A DNA stretch of 8,075 bases from Candidatus Atribacteria bacterium (GTDB taxonomy: Bacteria > Atribacterota > Atribacteria > Atribacterales > Caldatribacteriaceae), in NCBI GenBank assembly GCA_029982105.1, contig JARRCQ010000064.1, positions 1 to 8,075 of the forward strand, read 5' to 3'. The position numbers and the translations under genes were made by a program. Below, piece by piece: positions 6,409-8,075 of the stretch (the first letter of the stretch is position 1; each line of letters begins with the position of its first letter). The notes under the pieces are model-generated. The model was not told the origin of the DNA, did no database searches, and saw only the letters and a program-made list of their open reading frames with translations.

Positions 6409-7374
6409 CTACCTCACTCTTTCCTGAGAAAGTTCTATTACTCGGTCTACATTGGAAGCATCAACTACCGCATTTCCAGTATTAACATCCCAAGCACTCA
6501 AATCATACTTTTTCATAAGATAGAGCTGAATTACTGGTAGATATCCTTGAAGATAAGGTTGTTGGTCAATGGTGAGATTGATATAACCCGATTTGATCTC
6601 AGCCAGCACTTCAGGAATCAAGTCAAAACCACCGATTAACAAATCTCCAGGTTTATACCCCAAATTTTTAGCTGCTTTAGCAGCTGAAGCATGATTGTAC
6701 TCAACTGCAATTACACCTTTAGTTTCAGGGTGAGATTGGAGATAAGCTTGTATCCTGGATTGAGCTACATCCATTTTCATAGTGGTATCCAATCTTTCAT
6801 AAGTATAACCGACTTCATCCAGATAAGTGGTAATTCCCTTTGCCCTTTGTTCTGCCCAAACCAAGCCAGGTCCACCTACACTAATCAGAAAATGATACTT
6901 TTCCCCCTGAGGCAAGTTCTTGGTAAGCTCCTTAGCTAGTAAGTATCCAGCCTGCTCCAAATCTTGCCCAATATAGGAAAGCCGAGCATTACCTTTGGCT
7001 CCTTCTGGATCATCAACATTGGAACAGATTACTGGAATACCCATATCAATAGCTTCCTTAATTACTTCATCAAACATAACCGGGTCAGGAATGGTAGTAA
7101 TTATTCCATCAGGCTTTTGAGCTAACGTGGTTTTAAAGTTAGTTAACTGAGCAGCCAGGTCTCCTTCTTCTTTAACCCGAATCATCACAAAATCCACTCC
7201 CACTTGCTTGGCTGCGTCTTGAGCCCCCCGATAGACAGATGCCCAAAAAGAATTTTCCTCTCCTGCATGGGTTAAAAAAGTAAACCGATATTCAGCTGCC
7301 AGCGCTAATCCCCCAAACATAATTCCCAACATTAATATGGCAGCTAACCCCATTAAAGTAATTTTCCTTTTCAT
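6409..7374 (-). CDS. Periplasmic sugar-binding protein of an ABC transporter
   Basis: A 321-residue secreted solute-binding protein of the ribose-binding (Peripla_BP_4) family. Residues 1-26 are a signal peptide with probable cleavage at ALA before AEY; no lipobox cysteine, so it is soluble in a periplasm, as expected in a diderm. Ligand-pocket and fold landmarks include ENSFW (40-44), PDGIITTIPDP (88-98), GIPVICSNVDDP (112-123), R177 in the AEQRAKG segment, GGFDL (D251) and TIDQQPYLQG (268-277). These match the monosaccharide binders for ribose, fructose, xylose and similar sugars; exact ligand unknown. I start at the ATG at 7374: a perfect AAGGAGGT site ends six bases before it. An in-frame TTG at 7380 directly abuts that site and is too close. 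It is the first gene of the importer operon, with the promoter candidate about 125 bases upstream. Confidence 0.95.
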   Translation of the reverse strand: MKRKITLMGLAAILMLGIMFGGLALAAEYRFTFLTHAGEENSFWASVYRGAQDAAKQVGVDFVMIRVKEEGDLAAQLTNFKTTLAQKPDGIITTIPDPVMFDEVIKEAIDMGIPVICSNVDDPEGAKGNARLSYIGQDLEQAGYLLAKELTKNLPQGEKYHFLISVGGPGLVWAEQRAKGITTYLDEVGYTYERLDTTMKMDVAQSRIQAYLQSHPETKGVIAVEYNHASAAKAAKNLGYKPGDLLIGGFDLIPEVLAEIKSGYINLTIDQQPYLQGYLPVIQLYLMKKYDLSAWDVNTGNAVVDASNVDRVIELSQERVR

Positions 7375-7380
7375 AGTCAA

Positions 7381-7388
7381 ACCTCCTT
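7381..7388 (-). promoter_or_regulatory. Ribosome-binding site deciding the binding-protein start
   Basis: AAGGAGGT on the minus strand is a near-perfect complement of the 16S rRNA tail. TTGACT separates it from ATG at 7374. The in-frame TTG at 7380 would have zero spacing, so the ATG is the start. Confidence 0.85.
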
Positions 7389-7451
7389 CAATCAGTTTTA
7401 TTTGTTAATAATATAACTTCACTTTTTCTGATTTTCTTCTACTGGATAAAT

Positions 7452-7464
7452 TCACCTCCTCCCT
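7452..7464 (-). promoter_or_regulatory. Orphan Shine-Dalgarno-like sequence in the importer leader
   Basis: The minus strand reads AGGGAGGAGGTGA, containing a nine-base match (GGAGGTGA plus flanking A/G) to the ideal ribosome-binding site, yet no start codon lies 5-10 bases downstream. A GTG inside it (7455-7453) would open a 16-codon frame ending at TAA 7407-7405, but it has no spacing to the site. It could be a leader peptide signal, a ribosome standby site, or the relic of a lost gene. Confidence 0.4.
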
Positions 7465-7500
7465 AAGAAAAAACAGGTTTAGGCTGAAATCTTGAATATA

Positions 7501-7530
7501 ATTGTAATTTTAATCATAAGAGCCTGTCAA
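7501..7530 (-). promoter_or_regulatory. Candidate sigma-70 promoter of the sugar-importer operon
   Basis: On the minus strand a perfect -35 TTGACA (7530-7525) is followed after 18 bases by TACAAT (7506-7501; five of six matches). Initiation would fall near 7494, giving a leader of about 120 bases before the binding-protein ATG. Location, orientation and a perfect -35 make it the best promoter candidate in the window. The -35 lies in the loop of the inverted repeat at 7513-7550, so a bound regulator there would be expected to affect it. Confidence 0.6.
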
Positions 7531-7550
7531 CTTTTTGTGGGCTCTATGAT
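7513..7550. repeat. Imperfect inverted repeat around the -35 box (operator candidate)
   Basis: ATCATAAGAGCC (7513-7524) and GGCTCTATGAT (7540-7550) are inverted copies matching at eleven positions, with one extra A in the left arm; the 15-base centre holds the -35 hexamer. An element TGTCAACT occurs in that centre (7525-7532) and again at 7553-7560, 28 bases apart in direct orientation. The layout fits a regulator-binding site over the promoter. It could instead be the end of an old mobile element. Confidence 0.5.
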
Positions 7551-7560
7551 AGTGTCAACT

Positions 7561-8075
7561 CAGATTATGTTCTACAATTCTAAAAAAGTGGATGGCCTTT
7601 ATGGTAAAGTACATTTTATAGGAAATTCTATAGAAAGGAGACCATTCACCTACGAGGTGTATATCAAAAAGTGGAGCATTAAACAAGTAAAACAAGGATG
7701 TGACGGAGGAGAAGGAATAACACACTTTTTGAATATAGTATTCTGCAAACTTGTTAAACTCTTAAAACTTTAAGGAGTAAATCAGATCAAAAGCCAAAAA
7801 TTGGAAATAGTCATGTAGCAAGGGACACTATATCTTCCTTAGTTGTTTTTTCCATATTTTCATTTTCTTCGGGGGTTATGAACTAAGATTACCCCTAAGT
7901 TTTTTCTGAACACTATAGAAGGTTTTCAAAGCAGATAAATTGGCAAAAAGAAATAACTACTAACTATCTGGTAGATTAAACTATATCCTCTAAATACTGT
8001 AAACCCAATTATATAAGTTAAAGAGAAATATCTTTCTCAGTGGTTTTAATGCTCAACGAAAAGCGAGATCGCCAC
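7561..8075. other. Intergenic stretch with no supported gene
   Basis: About 500 bases to the window edge hold no reading frame with a ribosome-binding site and recognisable protein. A 93-codon plus-strand frame (7492-7773) begins with TTG, lacks a ribosome-binding site and runs over the minus-strand promoter. A minus-strand frame across about 7560-7755 is open but has no proper start. Visible small features are a TTCTATAGAA palindrome (7626-7635), CACCT/AGGTG arms (7647-7659), a hairpin followed by Ts (7867-7905), and GAGAAA/TTTCTC arms (8023-8038). The last 25 bases are noticeably richer in G and C and may begin a neighbouring element or gene, which I cannot identify. Confidence 0.6.
7867..7905 (+). 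terminator. Candidate intrinsic terminator, plus strand
   Basis: CTTCGGGG and CCCCTAAG can pair as an 8-bp stem with one mismatch around a 17-base loop, followed at once by six Ts. This resembles a rho-independent terminator for plus-strand transcripts. No convincing plus-strand gene precedes it in the window, so its purpose is unclear; it may belong to a decayed gene or an untranslated RNA. Confidence 0.35.

Noticed and set aside
7560..7755. Minus-strand open frame of roughly 60 codons ending in TGA near 7560
   Set aside because: No start codon with a ribosome-binding site, and the aromatic-rich translation looks like AT-rich non-coding sequence. It may be a relic but cannot be supported as a gene.
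7492..7773. Plus-strand 93-codon open frame
   Set aside because: It starts with TTG without a ribosome-binding site, overlaps the minus-strand promoter and inverted repeat, and its translation resembles no protein I know; a chance frame is likelier.
8023..8038. GAGAAA/TTTCTC small inverted repeat
   Set aside because: Six pairs, mostly A-T, with no T-run and no gene context; expected by chance.
8018..8075. Possible C-terminal end of a minus-strand gene entering from the right edge
   Set aside because: A frame of 18 codons runs from the edge to a TAA at 8018-8020, but it is too short to identify and other frames stop sooner; only the higher GC of the last 25 bases hints at something.
1..8075. 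CRISPR array, tRNA, rRNA, toxin-antitoxin or defence genes
   Set aside because: No regularly spaced repeats, no cloverleaf or rRNA-like sequence and no matching protein motifs were seen on either strand.

Overview
This is an AT-rich bacterial window. All complete genes lie on the minus strand, with the end of one plus-strand gene at the left edge. Several points suggest a diderm (outer-membrane) bacterium: a short LptD/OstA-like protein, two further secreted proteins without lipobox cysteines, and a sugar-binding protein with a cleavable, non-lipoprotein signal peptide. Ribosome-binding sites are strong AAGGAGG/GAGGTG types. GTG and TTG starts occur in the envelope operon. I cannot name the lineage; an anaerobic candidate-phylum diderm (for example Atribacterota-like) is a guess from overall style only.

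Layout, left to right: (1) 2-445 (+), the C-terminal part of a LacI-family sugar-responsive repressor, cut by the window edge. (2) 458-4346 (-), a tightly packed four-gene envelope operon. Transcribed right to left it encodes a 368-aa exported protein with ~20-residue repeats and a glycine-rich hydrophobic segment, a 256-aa exported protein with a C-terminal coiled coil, a 527-aa OstA/LptD-like protein, and a 137-aa PspC-domain membrane protein. (3) 4347-4628, an intergenic region with a perfect 9-bp inverted repeat (probable terminator of the next operon, or an operator) and candidate promoters. (4) 4629-7374 (-), a complete sugar ABC importer of the ribose/fructose type: binding protein, then permease, then an ATPase with one nucleotide-binding domain. 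(5) 7375-8075, about 700 bases without a convincing gene. It holds the importer's leader, a candidate sigma-70 promoter inside an imperfect inverted repeat, and sequence of unknown origin.

The importer genes work as one unit. The secreted binding protein captures a monosaccharide in the periplasm, the permease moves it across the inner membrane, and two copies of the ATPase power transport. A GC-rich hairpin just after the binding-protein gene probably lets that gene be expressed above the membrane components. Translation of permease and ATPase looks coupled. No sugar kinase, isomerase or regulator sits with these genes, so the substrate is unresolved. The envelope operon ties an LPS-transport-like outer-membrane protein to two secreted partners I do not recognise and to a stress-type membrane protein. 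That set is the most plausible place for undescribed biology here. I saw no CRISPR array, tRNA, rRNA, intact insertion sequence or obvious defence system.
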